Source: Nymphaea colorata (taxonomy: Eukaryota; Streptophyta; Magnoliopsida; Nymphaeales; Nymphaeaceae). From it: 64,000 bases of DNA. This document shows positions 62,438 to 64,000 of this stretch, piece after piece. The position numbers and the translations under genes were made by a program. Below the pieces are notes generated by a model. It had not been told where the DNA came from and did no database searches. It worked only from the letters and a program-made list of their open reading frames with translations. Location of the stretch: assembly GCF_008831285.2 (NCBI RefSeq), contig NC_045138.2, positions 28,801,934-28,865,933 on the forward strand, in the 5' to 3' direction. How positions within the stretch are numbered: position 1 is the stretch's first letter; every line of letters begins with the position of its first letter.

Positions 62438-64000
62438 CGCCCTAGTGTAAACGAGCTTTTAGCTGCTTAGTATCAGAAGGAGAAAATGGTTGAAGGAAGT
62501 CTGTGCGGTATCTGCAGATTTGTCGGTGTATACAAGGCCAGTATCAGTAGGAGGAAGCTTGTTGGGGTCAATTAATTCCACGTCAGTAGGAGAAAGGTTG
62601 TTGCAGTCAATCAGTACCACTCCCCCTTGTTTGTCAGTCGATTCATGGCACCCTAACTTTGGCCGCGTCAACTGCTGCAGCATTGTTTACTATTAATGAT
62701 AATTAGCATAGGAAGAAGAAAATGGCATGCAAGGGCAATCTTTGTTTCTCATCGTGTTGGATTGAGTGATCATGGGAAATTCCATTTTCAGTTTCCAGGT
62801 GGAAGTGGCTGGAAAATTCAAGCAGCACATAGAATAACTTGCACAGAAAAATTAATGTTTTTGAGCTTCCTGATTATAGCGACTCGTGCACAGAGAATGA
62901 ATATTTTGATGGATCCTAGCTTGTTCCTTCTGCCACTTGTTTCCCTCTGCTGGCGATTGACAAAGCAAGAAGCATGTTCACTTTTCATGGTTGAAGTTAG
63001 CCTGTGCGGCTTCCACAGTTTTGTTGGTGTACATGAAGCCAATATCAGTAGGAGGAAGCTTGTTGGAGTCAATCAGAAAGCCAGAAAGGTTGAAGATTGT
63101 TCACTTTTTATATGTTCGTTCACTTTTCCTTTTCAGACAATCACAAGTCTGCTCCCGTTTCCTCATTCTAATAGCATTATAAACATAAGATCTTCAAGTG
63201 CAAAATCGTTCCTGATGCAGGAAGCTCACCTTTCTCCAATTATGTTTTGGAGACTTAACTCCAAACAAGTAAATGGAAAAGCAAAATTCATCCTTCCATA
63301 TTTCTCATTAATTATCACTAGTTACTTTCTTATATGTGTCATCAATCAATTTTGTGACAAAATTTTCTAATGTCATCAATCAAGCATTGTTGTATGCATT
63401 GGCCCTATCAACCCATATGCATTGGGTTGGAACTTAACAAAAGCAAGGTATGGGCCAAGACTCGTCCTAATGACAAACAGGACACAGCACACAGGCTGGG
63501 TTAGGACTGGGCCTGGCCGTTCGAACCCGGCCTGACTTAACCCCTCAGTACTGAAAACATGAACTTGGTCCGGTAGCTCAATTCAGGTCGCACAGCTAAG
63601 CTGAGCTTTGTGCCAAACTCAAGTTGGTCTGTGACAGACAGGACCCAATACTGCGCTTGGGTCGTTCAGCCTTCAATATAAACTAAAATAGGTTGGTTCT
63701 GTCACAACTAGCTAGCAAATGCCAGTGGCTGAGAAAGTTGCGGGGGCTTGTGTTGTCAATTGCCCACACAGGTCCACATAAAGTGTTTGTTTATGTATTA
63801 ATGCTTCATAGTCATTTTCTTATTTACATATTGGTGTCTTTCAAATATATAAAATCGGAAATGTTGGTGCCGTTTTGCTAGAAATTTCTGGCCCTGCTGC
63901 TGCTGCTATATGCTCATACCAGATCTAACGCACTACAATGAGTTGGTTCAACTTGCACTTTGGCACTCGAAATAAAAGTTCAATGCCAAGCTCATTTTAT
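62438..64000. other. Repeat-like spacer at the right edge
   Basis: No gene is supported. The DUF3531 3' UTR should occupy the first few hundred bases. Two related ~85-bp segments (about 62488-62571 and 62988-63073) share ATGGTTGAAG, CTGTGCGG and CAGTAGGAGGAAGCTTGTTG; a third partial copy starts near 62582. A 224-codon frame at 62696-63370 (+) lacks any recognisable domain and spans one of these copies, so it looks like transposon-derived sequence. Confidence 0.5.

Noticed and set aside
62696-63370. 224-codon plus-strand frame
   Set aside because: No recognisable domain, crosses a repeated segment and lies in AT-rich spacer; treated as chance or transposon-derived.
1-64000. tRNA, rRNA, CRISPR arrays or bacterial-type operons
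   Set aside because: I saw no tRNA-like cloverleaf with conserved box A/B, no rRNA motifs and no regularly spaced repeats; the window is intron-rich plant nuclear DNA.

Overview
The window is nuclear DNA from a flowering plant. It is AT-rich and holds few, long, intron-rich genes. All of its recognisable proteins are plant families: a class C heat-stress transcription factor, a calponin-homology kinesin-14, a SAWADEE-domain protein, a MUT9-like casein-kinase-I kinase and a plastid DUF3531 protein. Introns and spacers contain LTR retrotransposons, MITEs and TA/CT microsatellites. I cannot name the species; the gene set fits any non-grass angiosperm and does not exclude a monocot. Every gene model was built by hand from frame continuity across GT-AG (or special) splice sites and family similarity. 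There is no transcript evidence.

Layout: 1-6148 is mostly featureless spacer ending in the leader of the Hsf gene. 6149-8131 (+) is a two-exon class C Hsf of 319 aa. 8132-14881 is spacer. 14882-25704 (-) is a 23-exon kinesin-14 of about 1143 aa, with an AT-AC U12-type intron, a probable GC-AG intron, a 1.9-kb non-autonomous LTR retrotransposon in one intron and a 188-bp perfect-hairpin element in another; its untranslated leader runs to about 26.9 kb. 27-32 kb is spacer with a MITE and a 43-bp duplication. 32-35.7 kb is a GC-rich patch followed by unassigned sequence, possibly the 5' part of the next gene. 35749-38298 (+) is an intact-looking four-exon hAT transposase gene (759 aa). 39268-45309 (+) is a SAWADEE (SHH-like) gene whose N-terminus is not resolved; one intron holds a hAT-type MITE with an 8-bp target duplication.

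46919-52130 (-) is a complete 16-exon MUT9-like kinase (699 aa), convergent with the SHH-like gene. 54789-62437 (+) is a complete 8-exon DUF3531 plastid protein (283 aa). Its large intron 5 contains a 2.5-kb non-autonomous LTR retrotransposon carrying an unrecognised 379-codon ORF, and intron 6 contains a shrunken copia element. 62.4-64 kb is repeat-like spacer.

The genes do not form a pathway; this is an ordinary plant chromosomal neighbourhood. The SAWADEE protein (RNA-directed DNA methylation family) and the MLK kinase (histone/light-signalling family) are both chromatin-related, but plant gene order gives no reason to link them. The most unusual content is the splice-site biology of the kinesin and the mobile elements tolerated in introns.
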